This document shows, piece after piece, positions 15,467-24,742 of a stretch of DNA of 64,000 nucleotides. The position numbers and the translations under genes were made by a program. Source of the stretch: JBBCJT01 sp037190665 (GTDB lineage: Bacteria > Pseudomonadota > Alphaproteobacteria > Acetobacterales > Acetobacteraceae); contig JBBCJT010000030.1 of assembly GCA_037190665.1 (NCBI GenBank), positions 1 to 64,000 of the forward strand, given 5' to 3'. The notes below the pieces were generated by a model, which was not told where the DNA came from, made no database searches, and saw only the letters and a list, made by a program, of their open reading frames with translations. Each line of letters starts with the position of its first letter. Position 1 is the first letter of the stretch.

Positions 15467-17085
15467 TGCCGTTGCACACCAGCCCGCTCGCACAGAAGCC
15501 AGTCGGGCGCCGCGCCGGCGCATATCTTGCCGCCGGTCTCGCGGTCTCCATCGCGGCCTCCGCCATCCCGGCACGCGCCCAGACGGCGCGCGACCTTCGG
15601 ATGGGCGTGAGCACGCCGGTCTCCTCGCTCGATCCGCACTTCGCGAACAGCTCCGGCAACAAGGCCATCTGGTTCCACTTCTTCGACACGCTGCTGGGGC
15701 TGGATGACACCCTGTCCCCGGCGCCGCGCCTCGCCGAGGAGTGGCGGCTCGTCAACGATACGACGTGGGAGTTCAAGCTGCGGGACGGCGTGACGTTCTC
15801 GAACGGGCAGCCGCTGACCGCCGAGGATGTCGTGGCCTCGTTCGCCCGCGTGCCCAATGTCGTCGCCTCGCCCGCGACGATGACGGTCTATACCCGCGGG
15901 ATCAAATCCGTCAGCGCGATCGCGGGCAACAGGGTGCGCATCGAGACGGAGCAGCCGGATCCCGCGCTGCCGCGGAACCTCACCGAGATCGCGATCATCC
16001 CCGCCGCGTACAAGGAGGCGCCCACGGCCGCCTTCAACAGCGGCGAGGCCGTTGTCGGCACCGGGCCGTTCATCCTGACGCATTACAGCGCCGGCGAGAC
16101 GGTGACGATGCGGGCGAACCCTGGACACTGGGGCGGGGCGCGGGCCTGGTCGAATGTCGAGATCCGCATCATCGCCAACGACGCCGCGCGGGTGGCCGCC
16201 CTGCTGTCGGGAAGCCTCCATCTGGCCGACAGCGTTCCTCCCGAACTCGTCGAGCGGATCGAGGCGCAGAGGGGCTTCCGCCTCGTCAGCGGGCAGCGTG
16301 TGCGGCCCGTCTATCTCGGCCTCGATGTCGGCCGCGAGGACAGCCCGTTCGTCAGCGCGGTGAATGCCGCCGGCAAGCGGACGAACCCGCTGCTGGACCG
16401 GAACGTCAGGCAGGCGCTGTCGATCGCGATCAACCGGCAGGCGATCTCCGACCGGATCATGCAGGGTTCCGCCGAACCGGCCGGGCAGATCCTCGCGCCG
16501 GGCCAGTTCGGCGCGTCGCCGAACGTCGCACCGCCGCCTTACGACCCGGCGCAGGCGAAGACGCTGCTTGCCGAGGCCGGCTATCCGAGGGGCTTCTCCA
16601 TCACCCTGCACAGCTCCAACAACCGCCTTCCCAACGACACCAAGGTCGCGCAGGCGATCGGCCAGATGTGGACCCAGATCGGGCTGGACGTGAAGGTAGA
16701 GGTGCTGCCCTTCGCGGCCTACCTGCCGCGGGCCACGCGGCGCGAGTTCAGCGTATGGCTGCTGAACTCCGCCGCGACCACCGGGGAGATGGGCAGGGCA
16801 CTGAACTCCCTTATCCTGACCTACGATCCGAAGATCGGGCAAGGCGGCATCAATCGCGGCCGATACTCCAACCCGGAGGTGGACCGGCTCGCGCTCGAGG
16901 GCATGCGCACGATGGACGAGGAACGCCGCCGGCGGCTTCTCGAACGGGCCAGCGAGGTCGCCATGCACGACGTGGCGGTGATCCCGCTCTACCATGACTC
17001 CGTGACCGTCGCGGTGGTGGACACTGTCGACTACGCGCCGCGGCCGGACCAGTTCACGCTCGCGATCAGCGCCCGGCCACGATGA
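15457..17085 (+). CDS. ABC transporter substrate-binding protein, family 5
   Basis: This 542-residue periplasmic binding protein of the oligopeptide/nickel type has an N-terminal signal ending near IPARAQ (about residue 42) and the family sequence DPHFANSSGNKAIWFHFFDT. The second lobe begins near RNVRQALSIAINRQ. It overlaps the upstream CoA ligase by 10 nt and the downstream hotdog gene by ATGA. No permease or ATPase gene lies nearby, so it either shares a transporter encoded elsewhere or has another sensing role. The ligand is probably the acid handled by the neighbouring enzymes, which is an inference. Confidence 0.9.
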   Translation: MDMMPLHTSPLAQKPVGRRAGAYLAAGLAVSIAASAIPARAQTARDLRMGVSTPVSSLDPHFANSSGNKAIWFHFFDTLLGLDDTLSPAPRLAEEWRLVNDTTWEFKLRDGVTFSNGQPLTAEDVVASFARVPNVVASPATMTVYTRGIKSVSAIAGNRVRIETEQPDPALPRNLTEIAIIPAAYKEAPTAAFNSGEAVVGTGPFILTHYSAGETVTMRANPGHWGGARAWSNVEIRIIANDAARVAALLSGSLHLADSVPPELVERIEAQRGFRLVSGQRVRPVYLGLDVGREDSPFVSAVNAAGKRTNPLLDRNVRQALSIAINRQAISDRIMQGSAEPAGQILAPGQFGASPNVAPPPYDPAQAKTLLAEAGYPRGFSITLHSSNNRLPNDTKVAQAIGQMWTQIGLDVKVEVLPFAAYLPRATRREFSVWLLNSAATTGEMGRALNSLILTYDPKIGQGGINRGRYSNPEVDRLALEGMRTMDEERRRRLLERASEVAMHDVAVIPLYHDSVTVAVVDTVDYAPRPDQFTLAISARPR

Positions 17086-17561
17086 GCACGGATCGCCCCG
17101 ACAACCCGTCAACGATGACAGGCCTGCGCATGCTCGCGGATAATTGGAATGAAGTGGCTGTCGGCACGCTCAGCGGCAGCTTCGACGGGATCATCACCGA
17201 CGAAATGGTCGACAACTACCTTCTGGCCATGGGCAACGGCCTGCCCATCTACCGGCGGCAGCCGGACGGCACGCGCCTCGTTCCGCCCGATCTCGTCCCG
17301 CGCCTCGCGATGCGGCCGCTGTTCTCGCACTTCGTGCGGAGGACATTCGGGCGATCCATCCGCGCCAAGCACGAGATCCGCTACTTCCGCCCGTACCATG
17401 TCGGCATGCGCATCCGTGCGGACGGGCACCTTGTCGAGAAGTACGAGAAACGAGGCAACCGCTTCCTGATCTTCGAGGCGGCGTTCAGGAGCGATGGCGA
17501 CGAGCCCATGCTGCACGACCGGCGCACGGTCATGATCTTCGAAGACCAGAAGCTGAAGTGA
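17082..17561 (+). CDS. FAS1-like/MaoC N-terminal hotdog-fold protein
   Basis: This 159-residue protein resembles the N-terminal half of two-domain MaoC-type dehydratases (FAS1-like dehydratase domain). The pattern is an ITDEMVDNYLLAMG helix followed by beta strands with RAKHEIRYFRPYHVGMRI, where such domains shape the substrate tunnel. It lacks an obvious catalytic Asp/His motif, so it probably works with the next protein as a heteromeric hydratase or dehydratase on a CoA ester. It starts in an ATGA overlap with the binding-protein gene. Confidence 0.75.
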   Translation: MSTDRPDNPSTMTGLRMLADNWNEVAVGTLSGSFDGIITDEMVDNYLLAMGNGLPIYRRQPDGTRLVPPDLVPRLAMRPLFSHFVRRTFGRSIRAKHEIRYFRPYHVGMRIRADGHLVEKYEKRGNRFLIFEAAFRSDGDEPMLHDRRTVMIFEDQKLK

Positions 17562-17568
17562 TCGCACG

Positions 17569-17949
17569 ATGAAACTCGCATCCGTCGTCAGGCGCATCGA
17601 ACTCGAGGACATGGCCCTCTACGCGGGGGGCGACAATCTTCACGGCAATGCCGAGGCCGCGCGCGCCGCCGGCCTGAGCGCGCCGATCGTGCAGGGCGGC
17701 CAGCTCGGCGGCTATCTGCACGAGATGCTTGTCGCCACCTTCGGCATGCCGTTCTTCAGCACGGGGGAGGTCTCGCTCACCTTCCTGAAGACGGTCAAAC
17801 CGGGCGATACGCTGACATCCGGGGGCACGCTCACAAAGGAAGTTCCGACGGATGACGGCGCCGTCGTGGACCTCGATATCTGGCTGACCAATCAGAATGG
17901 CGAGAAGGTGGTCGTCGGCCGCGCGCGTGCGCAGCGGAAGGGGCCATGA
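17569..17949 (+). CDS. MaoC-like hotdog-fold hydratase/dehydratase
   Basis: This 126-residue protein has a single hotdog domain with the hydratase-2-like signature YAGGDNLHGNAEAARAAG followed by APIVQGG. The usual motif has Asp and His five residues apart (GDxNPxH); here Asp and His are only three apart (DNLH), so the active site is shortened. With the preceding protein it would make one full two-domain enzyme. It lies 7 nt after its partner and overlaps the next gene by ATGA. Hydration or dehydration of an acyl-CoA is the likely reaction. Confidence 0.78.
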   Translation: MKLASVVRRIELEDMALYAGGDNLHGNAEAARAAGLSAPIVQGGQLGGYLHEMLVATFGMPFFSTGEVSLTFLKTVKPGDTLTSGGTLTKEVPTDDGAVVDLDIWLTNQNGEKVVVGRARAQRKGP

Positions 17950-18458
17950 CGACAACGGACGACGGTGAGCTACTGGATTACCTGCAACGCATGATCGGCG
18001 TGCGGACGCCGAGGATGACCGCGCTGCACCCTGTGGAGAGCAGCGAGGTGCGCCGGTTCCGGCAGGCGACGCTGTTCGAGATGCTCGATCCGGAGTCCGA
18101 GCCGGATCCCGTGGTCGTGCCGCTGGCCTTTCCCGTTCACATGTTCCGCCGCCCGCTGAACGCGCCTGATCCCCTTGCCCTCATGACCGATCCGGACTGC
18201 GACGGGATGGACCGCGACTTCAACGGCCTGCCGGCCCTGAAGGTGCCGATGAAGCGCCTGTTGAACGGGGGCTATCGGTACCGTTTCTCGAAGCGAGCCC
18301 GCATCGGCGACACCGTCTCCCGCGAGGCGCGATACGTGGACATCCGCCTGAAGCAGGGGCGGTCCGGCCCGATGGTGTTTGTCGAGTACGAGGGCGTCTA
18401 CTTCAACGGCGAGGGAGAGACGCTGCTTTCGTCCACGAACACGATGATCCTGCGCTGA
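17946..18458 (+). CDS. FAS1-like/MaoC N-terminal hotdog-fold protein, second copy
   Basis: This 170-residue protein belongs to the same general class as the one at 17082, with the GGYRYRFSKRARIGDTVSR strand-turn-strand that marks FAS1-like dehydratase domains in the position of RYFRPYHVGMRI. No catalytic His/Asp pair is seen. It overlaps its upstream neighbour by 4 nt and is followed after 4 nt by another MaoC-like gene. The operon thus holds two N-type/C-type pairs in a row. Overall sequence similarity to 17082 looks modest, so the pairs are diverged or acquired separately. Confidence 0.73.
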   Translation: MTTTDDGELLDYLQRMIGVRTPRMTALHPVESSEVRRFRQATLFEMLDPESEPDPVVVPLAFPVHMFRRPLNAPDPLALMTDPDCDGMDRDFNGLPALKVPMKRLLNGGYRYRFSKRARIGDTVSREARYVDIRLKQGRSGPMVFVEYEGVYFNGEGETLLSSTNTMILR

Positions 18459-18462
18459 AGCG

Positions 18463-18888
18463 ATGGCGGTTCTCGATCTGAACGACCTGAGCGTTGGCCG
18501 GGCGCTGCCCGACTTTGCGATCGGCCGCATATCGACGTCCCATATCATGCGCTGGTCGGCGGCCAGCGAGAACTGGCACCGCATCCACTACGACCAGCGC
18601 TTCGCGACGGAGCATGATGGCCTGCCAGATGTCGTCATCAACGGGTCCTTCAAGCAGCATCTGCTGATCAACATGCTGGATGTCTGGTTCGGGGATGGCG
18701 CGCTCGTCGATCTGTCGGTGGAGTTCCGGGACGTCGATGTCGCTGGCGACGAGCTGACCGCCTTCGCCACGGTCTCCGGTGTGGAGAGTGGACCCCACGG
18801 CCGGCGGATCACGCTGGATATCGGGATCCGGAACGCCCGGGGCAAAGCGGGCACAAGAGGCTCTGCCACGATCCTGCTGTCGGACTGA
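18463..18888 (+). CDS. MaoC-like hotdog-fold dehydratase, second copy
   Basis: This 141-residue hotdog protein carries the motif RWSAASENWHRIHYD, typical of HTD2-like and mesaconyl-CoA-hydratase-like dehydratases, in which the His-rich segment supplies the catalytic base. It pairs with the FAS1-like protein encoded immediately upstream and is the last gene of the operon that began with the CoA ligase. The LysR gene that follows is convergent, with about 30 nt between stops. Its substrate is unknown; a branched or aromatic-derived acyl-CoA is a guess from context. Confidence 0.78.
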   Translation: MAVLDLNDLSVGRALPDFAIGRISTSHIMRWSAASENWHRIHYDQRFATEHDGLPDVVINGSFKQHLLINMLDVWFGDGALVDLSVEFRDVDVAGDELTAFATVSGVESGPHGRRITLDIGIRNARGKAGTRGSATILLSD

Positions 18889-18918
18889 ACCGAAAGCCGC
18901 GTGGCGGCGCAGGCTCCC

Positions 18919-19863
18919 TCAGGACTCCGCCTCGCCGTCCACTGCGTCAGTATCCGGCGGCGAGGCCAGCGATATGATCGAGTTGAAGGCGTCGATGATC
19001 AGCGCCTCGAACTTCAGTGTCAGCAGGGATTTCGGCTTGTGGCCGGGCGTGACGAGCGATGCATCGAGTGTCAGCGTGGGCACGAACGGTCGCCAAACGA
19101 CATTCGCCTTGTTCGCGTACAGACCCGTGAACGGATCGACGACGGCCGCGCCAACGCCCTCGTCGATCATGATCATGGCGGTGGCGGCAAGCGACGTCTC
19201 CAGCAGGTGCCTGGGCCGGACGTTGCGGTTGGCGAGAAGCCCGTCGATCTTCAGCCGGGTCGAGGTGTTGCGGCCGATGGAGATGAACGGCACTTCGCGG
19301 AGGTCTTCGGGCCCCACGACCTCCTTGCGCGCCAGTGGCGAGCTCCTGTGCGCCGCGCACACGGCCGGCACCTGCGGCAGCGGGCTGAAGTTCAGGCCCG
19401 GATACGATGACACATACGGCACGAGGCCGATGTCGTAGTGACCGATGGCCGTGAGATTCAGGATGTCCTTCGAATCCAGCCCGTCCATCGAAAGATCGAG
19501 GCCCTCCGCCTCCGTCATCATCTGCATGACGGCCCGGATGACGCAGGTATTGGCGAGCGCATAGGATGACGCGACCCGCAGCGACCCGCTTTCGGACCTG
19601 CTGAGCCGTTCGGCCACGCCGCCGAGATACTCCAGGCCGAGATAGAAGCGGTCGACTTCCTGAAAGAACAGCGCCGCCTCGGTGGTCGGGACGATCCGGT
19701 TTCCCGAGCGCGTGAAGAGGGTGAGCCGGGTCTCCGCCTCGAGGTCCCTGATCAGCCGGCTGACGGCGGGCTGCGTGATCCCGATCAGGTTCGCCGCGGC
19801 CGTGACGCTCCCTGTGATGATCGCGGCCCGGAACGCTTCGATCTGCCGAGGGTGGATCCGCAC
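18919..19863 (-). CDS. LysR family transcriptional regulator
   Basis: This 314-residue LysR-type regulator has an N-terminal winged helix (about residues 5-62, with TAAANLIGITQPAVSRLIRD) and a periplasmic-binding-protein-like effector domain. It begins with GTG at 19863. It is convergent with the CoA-ligase/hotdog operon and divergent from the MFS gene at 20356, and may control either. The effector is unknown; LysR proteins of this type often sense a pathway intermediate. Confidence 0.92.
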   Translation of the reverse strand: MRIHPRQIEAFRAAIITGSVTAAANLIGITQPAVSRLIRDLEAETRLTLFTRSGNRIVPTTEAALFFQEVDRFYLGLEYLGGVAERLSRSESGSLRVASSYALANTCVIRAVMQMMTEAEGLDLSMDGLDSKDILNLTAIGHYDIGLVPYVSSYPGLNFSPLPQVPAVCAAHRSSPLARKEVVGPEDLREVPFISIGRNTSTRLKIDGLLANRNVRPRHLLETSLAATAMIMIDEGVGAAVVDPFTGLYANKANVVWRPFVPTLTLDASLVTPGHKPKSLLTLKFEALIIDAFNSIISLASPPDTDAVDGEAES

Positions 19864-20355
19864 CGTATGGCCCCGCCGAAAGTCTTCAACAACCGGCTAT
19901 CATAACATCTCACCGCGCACCGGCCCATGAGATGCCGCGCGCAGCGCGAGGAGCTGCAGGTTGCACGCACACCTTCGGACCCATTGTGCGCGGAATGGCG
20001 GCGAGCCTCGCTCGACCAAGTGCATTGGATGGGCGGCCGGGTCGGGAGAATGAGTCGCACCACTCAGAAAACCCCCGTATCGGGCGGCGTACTCACCCTT
20101 CACCTGCCGGACGCGATGCGCGCACGTCGCGTGCGCCACCGGCCGGCTCCTCACGCCCACCCATGCCGAGCCAACAGCGGCCCGCATGCCCGACGCGCGG
20201 ACCGCTCCATTGGCGAACCGAACACCCCGCGGTAGCGATGCCGTCGCGGGCAGGGCGACGCCGGATGCTATCCGCGCTACCCCTGCGATGCAGGGGAAGA
20301 CCGATGCCCCCGGATCCAGCCGCATCGGGCAGAAAGGGCGGAAACAATCCTGAAA
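19864..20355. other. Intergenic region between the LysR and MFS genes
   Basis: About 490 nt separate these two divergent genes. Short open frames occur but none shows family features or a ribosome site. The AT-richer stretch near 19880-19910, just upstream of the LysR start, is the best place for the divergent promoter and a LysR operator. No clear T-N11-A operator could be fixed by eye. Confidence 0.5.
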
Positions 20356-21561
20356 GTGCCACTCTGGGCCAGCGCCCTCGCTGGAACGCTGCTCGTCCAG
20401 ACTGTCTGCTCCTTCGCCAGCATCTCCGTTCCGATCCTGGGCCCGCCGCTGATGGCGCGCGCCGGCCTGTCGCCGGAGAGCATCGGCCTCGTCTCCGCCA
20501 CCTCGTCGGTCGGCATCTGCTGGTTCCTGGCCTGCGGCGAGCCGATGCTCAGCCATCACGGCCCGATCCGCACCCTGCAGATCGGGATGGTGTGCATGGC
20601 CCTGGGGCTGGTCGTGCTGTCGCAGCCGATCGGCGTGCTCGGGATCCTGGGCGCGCTCGCGATCGGCTTCGGGAACGGCCCCAACACTCCGGCCGGGAGC
20701 TGGATCCTCATCCGCTCCGCGCCGCCCGCGCACCGGACGCTGATCTTCTCCATCAAGCAGGCCGGCGTTCCGCTGGGTGGTGCGGTGGCGGGGCTGGTGG
20801 TGGCGCCGCTGGCCATCACCTACGGCCTGTCCGTCACGGTGGGCATCATCGTCCTGCTGATCCTGGCGTGCTGCCTCGCCGTGCAGCCCTTCCGCCGCAC
20901 GCTGGACGGCGAGAGGGAGCCGAGCCAGCCGCGATGGGCGCGCGCCCTGTTCCAGCCCGCCGCCATGATGCACTGCGTCAGCTCGCTGCGGGCGCATCCC
21001 TCGCTGCCGATGCTGACCGGCGTCGGCGTTTCCTTCTCGCTGACGCAGGCGTGCCTGACGGCGTTCACGGCGACTTTCGCCTATACGCGCCACGGCTTCT
21101 CCCTGGCGGAGGCGGGGCAGGTGGTCGCCGTGATGCAGGGCGCAAGCATGTTCGGCCGGGTCGTGCTCGGCTGGCTGGCGGACCGCATGGGGGATGCGCT
21201 GCGCCATCTGGGCGTGCAGGCGATCGCCTCGGCGGTCGCCGTGCTCCTGCTGGTGACGGCGGGAAGCCAGGGGCGATGGTCGCTGTACGCCTGCGCGGCG
21301 CTGGCCGGGTTCACGGCCATAGGATGGAACGGCGTGCACATCGCGGAACTGGCGCGCGTCGCGCCGCTTCATCTCGTCAGCAGCGTGACCTCGGCCTCGA
21401 GCCTCTTCGGGTTCGTGGGATCGGTCTGCGGGCCTCTGCTCTTCACCGCGCTGGTGAGTTGGGGCGGGGGCTACGACGTGGCGTTTCAGGTCATGGCGGC
21501 GCAGTTGGCTCTCTGCGGCGTGATCTGCCTTGTGGTGAAGCGCCGCCCGGCTCCGGGCTGA
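20356..21561 (+). CDS. MFS transporter
   Basis: This 401-residue major facilitator has about 12 helices. It keeps the family-typical cytoplasmic-loop region (HHGPIRTLQIG) and the FSIKQAGVPLGGAVAG helix. The start is GTG 20356. It is convergent with a second MFS gene (21617-22840) with which it shares several motifs, so the two are paralogues. The substrate is not evident; the surrounding catabolic genes suggest an organic acid. Confidence 0.88.
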   Translation: MPLWASALAGTLLVQTVCSFASISVPILGPPLMARAGLSPESIGLVSATSSVGICWFLACGEPMLSHHGPIRTLQIGMVCMALGLVVLSQPIGVLGILGALAIGFGNGPNTPAGSWILIRSAPPAHRTLIFSIKQAGVPLGGAVAGLVVAPLAITYGLSVTVGIIVLLILACCLAVQPFRRTLDGEREPSQPRWARALFQPAAMMHCVSSLRAHPSLPMLTGVGVSFSLTQACLTAFTATFAYTRHGFSLAEAGQVVAVMQGASMFGRVVLGWLADRMGDALRHLGVQAIASAVAVLLLVTAGSQGRWSLYACAALAGFTAIGWNGVHIAELARVAPLHLVSSVTSASSLFGFVGSVCGPLLFTALVSWGGGYDVAFQVMAAQLALCGVICLVVKRRPAPG

Positions 21562-21616
21562 GAGCGGCGATCGCACCGCAGATGGCTGCGATAGGTCGGC
21601 GCCCAGCGCGCGCCGG

Positions 21617-22840
21617 CTATCGGCGCAGCGCCAGCGCGACGACCAGCGCGATCACCGCGAGCTGCCCCGCGGCCGCAAGGGTGGCAACCGCCCAGGATCC
21701 GCTATGGGTCACGATCAGCGTGAAGATGGCGGGGCCGGCGAGGTATCCGGCAAAGGTGAAGAGCGTCGACCCCGACGTCGCCACGGAAACATCCGCGGGC
21801 CGCACGATGCGCGCGACCTCGGCGAGGTAGATGCCGTTCCAGCTCGCGGCGAAGAAGCCGACCAGGGCGGATAGCAGGTAGGTCAGCACCGGCCACGCGC
21901 CGAGCGGCGCGACCGCGTAGCCGAGCGCGATGAACGACGCGACGAAGGCCTGCGCCAGCAGATTGGCCGAGGGCCGGCCGGTGTAGTCGGCGAACCAGCC
22001 CAGGATGATCCGCGCGACCACGCCGCCACCCTGCATGCAGGCGAAGGCCATGCCCGCCTGCACCAGCGTCAGCCCGTGCTCCGCGGTCAGCCAGGTGACC
22101 GTGAAGGTGAACAGGCATCCCTGCAGCACGGCGAAGGACATCGCCAGCAGCGTCAGCGGCCCGAGCGCCGGATCCAGCCGCAATGCCGCGATCGGCGCCA
22201 TCCACGTCGCCCGGCTGAAGATGGCGGACGGGCGCAGGCTCTGCGTGGAATCGCGTTCGGTATCCAATGTCGCCTGCAGCGGCTGGATGACGAGGGCCGC
22301 GGCCAGCGCGATCACCACCGTCGCCAGAACCGCGACGGACCATCCGAACGCCGCGGCAATCGGCGCGATCATCAGCCCCGCCATCGCCCCGCCCAGGGGC
22401 GCGCCGGCCTGCTTGATGGAGAAGATGAGCGTGCGGCGTCCGGGCGGCGCGGTCGTCGCGAGAATGCGGCTTCCGGCCGGCGGGGACGGGCCGTAGCCGA
22501 TCCCAAGCAGCAGCGAGGCGACCATCAGCGCCGGCGCGAATCCGGTGGTGGCGACCACCATGGCGAACGCCGACAGGGCTGCGCCGGCCTGCAACGTCCT
22601 GACCGGGCCCCATCGCGAGAGAAACGGGTTCCCCAGCAGCAGGAACAGCATCGTGCCTGCCGCAACCAGTGCGGAGAGGTTGCCGATGCTCTGCGGCGAC
22701 AGGCCGGCGCTCGCGGTGATCAGCGGCGCGATCACCGCCAGGCTCTGGGTAAGCAGGGAAGCGACGGTCTGCATCAGCAGCGTGGCCGAGAGCGCGACTA
22801 CCCAGGCCGGCGGCGCCATGCCGTGGCTTCCTTGCGACAT
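21617..22840 (-). CDS. MFS transporter, paralogue of the preceding one
   Basis: This roughly 407-residue, 12-helix major facilitator has RWGPVRTLQAG and FSIKQAGAPLGGAMAG, matching the convergent neighbour at 20356 almost residue for residue in these segments. ATG 22840 is preferred over an upstream in-frame start at 22900 because AAGG lies about 10 nt before it. It is divergent from the SDR gene at 22946, with about 105 nt between starts, so the two may share a regulated promoter region. Confidence 0.87.
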   Translation of the reverse strand: MSQGSHGMAPPAWVVALSATLLMQTVASLLTQSLAVIAPLITASAGLSPQSIGNLSALVAAGTMLFLLLGNPFLSRWGPVRTLQAGAALSAFAMVVATTGFAPALMVASLLLGIGYGPSPPAGSRILATTAPPGRRTLIFSIKQAGAPLGGAMAGLMIAPIAAAFGWSVAVLATVVIALAAALVIQPLQATLDTERDSTQSLRPSAIFSRATWMAPIAALRLDPALGPLTLLAMSFAVLQGCLFTFTVTWLTAEHGLTLVQAGMAFACMQGGGVVARIILGWFADYTGRPSANLLAQAFVASFIALGYAVAPLGAWPVLTYLLSALVGFFAASWNGIYLAEVARIVRPADVSVATSGSTLFTFAGYLAGPAIFTLIVTHSGSWAVATLAAAGQLAVIALVVALALRR

Positions 22841-22945
22841 GCTCGTAAGACCTTGTGGAATACAGCCGGGGCTGTCCATGGTTACGGCTGCATATCGCAA
22901 TCGTCGTCAGTGCGCGGCCGCTGGCAGGCAGTGGGTGGGACCCCG

Positions 22946-23740
22946 GTGAGTGCTGATACGCGACTTGTAGGCAAAGTGGTGTTCATCGCGGGCGGTGGCG
23001 GCGGCATCGGCAGCGCCGCATGCCGCGCCTTCGCGGATGCGGGAGCGATCGTCGTCGCCGCCGATCATCTGGAGGATCGGGCGGAGGCGGCGGCGCAAAC
23101 GGTGCGCGACGCGGGCGGAACGGCGATGGCGGTCGCAACGGACGTGACCTCCGACGACAGCGTCGCAGCGGCCGTTGCGCTGACGCGGGAACGCTTCGGG
23201 CGGCTCGACGTGCTGTACAACTGCGCGGGCGGGACCGATCCGGCCGACGGGCCGGTGACCGAGGTCCCGCTCGATGTCTTCGAGCGCACCATCAACCTCG
23301 ATCTTCGCGGCACCTTCCTCTGCTGCCGGCATGCGATTCCGGAGATCATCCGCGCCGGCGGCGGGGCAGTCATCAACATGTCGTCCGGTGCCGCGCTGCG
23401 CGGCGCGAACCCGGCGCACTGCTACAGCGCGGCCAAGGGCGCGATCCTGTCGCTGACGCGCGCGCTCGCGGGCCACTACGCCAGGCAGGGCGTGCGGGTG
23501 AACTGCATCGCCTCGGGCCGCGTGATGACGGAGCGCGTGATCCGGACATTCGGCACGCTGGAGGAAGCCGCAACTCCGGGGCGCGACCCGCAGGATCCGC
23601 TGGGCCGGCTTCGCGAGTATCCGTTCTGGATCGGGGACCCCGAGCACATCGCCGCCACCGCGGTGTTCCTGGCGTCCGACGCTGCAAGGATGATCACCGG
23701 CGCGACCATAGCCGCCGATGGCGGGCGGTCGGCCTATTGA
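22946..23740 (+). CDS. SDR family NAD(P)-dependent oxidoreductase
   Basis: This 264-residue classical short-chain dehydrogenase has a cofactor-binding glycine motif at about residues 16-22 (GGGGGIG, where TGxxxGIG is usual), the NCAG segment, and the catalytic Tyr160-x3-Lys164 (YSAAK) with a preceding Ser in INMSSG. It begins with GTG 22946 behind a weak GGTGGGA. Its stop is 13 nt before the Bug gene, so it likely leads an operon running to 26743. It probably oxidises a hydroxy-acid or hydroxyacyl intermediate. Confidence 0.9.
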   Translation: MSADTRLVGKVVFIAGGGGGIGSAACRAFADAGAIVVAADHLEDRAEAAAQTVRDAGGTAMAVATDVTSDDSVAAAVALTRERFGRLDVLYNCAGGTDPADGPVTEVPLDVFERTINLDLRGTFLCCRHAIPEIIRAGGGAVINMSSGAALRGANPAHCYSAAKGAILSLTRALAGHYARQGVRVNCIASGRVMTERVIRTFGTLEEAATPGRDPQDPLGRLREYPFWIGDPEHIAATAVFLASDAARMITGATIAADGGRSAY

Positions 23741-23753
23741 GGGGGAAGCCGCC

Positions 23754-24734
23754 ATGAGAGACGCCGTCACACGACGCCTTTTCATCGCCGGAACCGGCGC
23801 GACGCTTGCCGCGCCCGCCCGGGCGCAGGCCGCATGGCCGACGCGCAGCGTCCGCCTTCTGGTCGGCTATCCGGCGGGCGGGGCGAACGACCTCGTCATG
23901 CGCGGCATCGCCGCCCCGCTCGGCGATACGCTGGGCCAGCCGGTCGTGGTCGAGAACCGGGCCGGTGCGGCCGGCGGGATCGCCGCGGATGCCGCCGCGA
24001 AGGCCGCGCCGGATGGCTACACGCTGTTCTCGATCTCCAGCGCGCACGTGTTGGCGCCCAGCGTGCGGCGCAACCTGACCTGGGATCCGGTGCGGGATTT
24101 CACGCCGATCGCGCTGGGTGCGCGCTCGCCCTACTTCCTCATGGTCCACAAGGACTTCCCGGCGCGGAACGTGGCCGAGTTCGTCGCCTACGTGAAGTCG
24201 CGCCCGCCGGGGTCGATCAGCTACGCATCCTCCGGCGTGGGGGCGGGGCCGCACCTGACGACGAGCCTGTTCATGCATGTCGCCGGCATACGGCTGGACC
24301 ACGTTCCGTATCGTGGAGACGCCGACGCGCTGATCGACATCACCACCGGCCGGGTGCCATGCGCCTTCCTGTCGGTCGCGCCGGCGCTGCCGCATGTCGC
24401 GGCGGGCAGCATCCGCGTGCTCGCGGTATCGGGCGCGGAGCGCCTGTCGGTCGTTCCCGATGTGCCGACCGTGGCGGAATCCGGCTATCCCGGCTTCGCG
24501 ATGGATGCGTGGTGGGGCGTTTGCGGCCCGGCGGGCCTGCCCGCACCCGTCGTCCAGCGCGTTGCCGCCGCGATGCGGCCGATCCTGGATGCGCCGGCCT
24601 TCCACGAACGCTACGCCGCCATGGGCGTGGTTCCGGGAAAGCTCGGGACCGAGGCCTTCGCGGAGCTGATCCGCAACGATCGGGCCCGCTTCGACCAGAT
24701 CGTGCGCGATGCCGGAATCGAACCGCAGGACTGA
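23754..24734 (+). CDS. Bug/TctC family tripartite-tricarboxylate-type binding protein
   Basis: This 326-residue periplasmic binding protein of the Bug family captures carboxylates and related small molecules. A Tat/Sec-like signal (TRRLFIAGTGATLAAPARAQ) precedes the conserved start of the mature domain, VRLLVGYPAGGANDLV. The ENRAGAAGGIAAD and PDGYTLF segments that frame the ligand site are present. GGGGGAAG lies before ATG 23754. No TctA/TctB membrane genes are present, as is usual for such orphans. The ligand is unknown. Confidence 0.93.
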   Translation: MRDAVTRRLFIAGTGATLAAPARAQAAWPTRSVRLLVGYPAGGANDLVMRGIAAPLGDTLGQPVVVENRAGAAGGIAADAAAKAAPDGYTLFSISSAHVLAPSVRRNLTWDPVRDFTPIALGARSPYFLMVHKDFPARNVAEFVAYVKSRPPGSISYASSGVGAGPHLTTSLFMHVAGIRLDHVPYRGDADALIDITTGRVPCAFLSVAPALPHVAAGSIRVLAVSGAERLSVVPDVPTVAESGYPGFAMDAWWGVCGPAGLPAPVVQRVAAAMRPILDAPAFHERYAAMGVVPGKLGTEAFAELIRNDRARFDQIVRDAGIEPQD

Positions 24735-24742
24735 ACGAGGGC

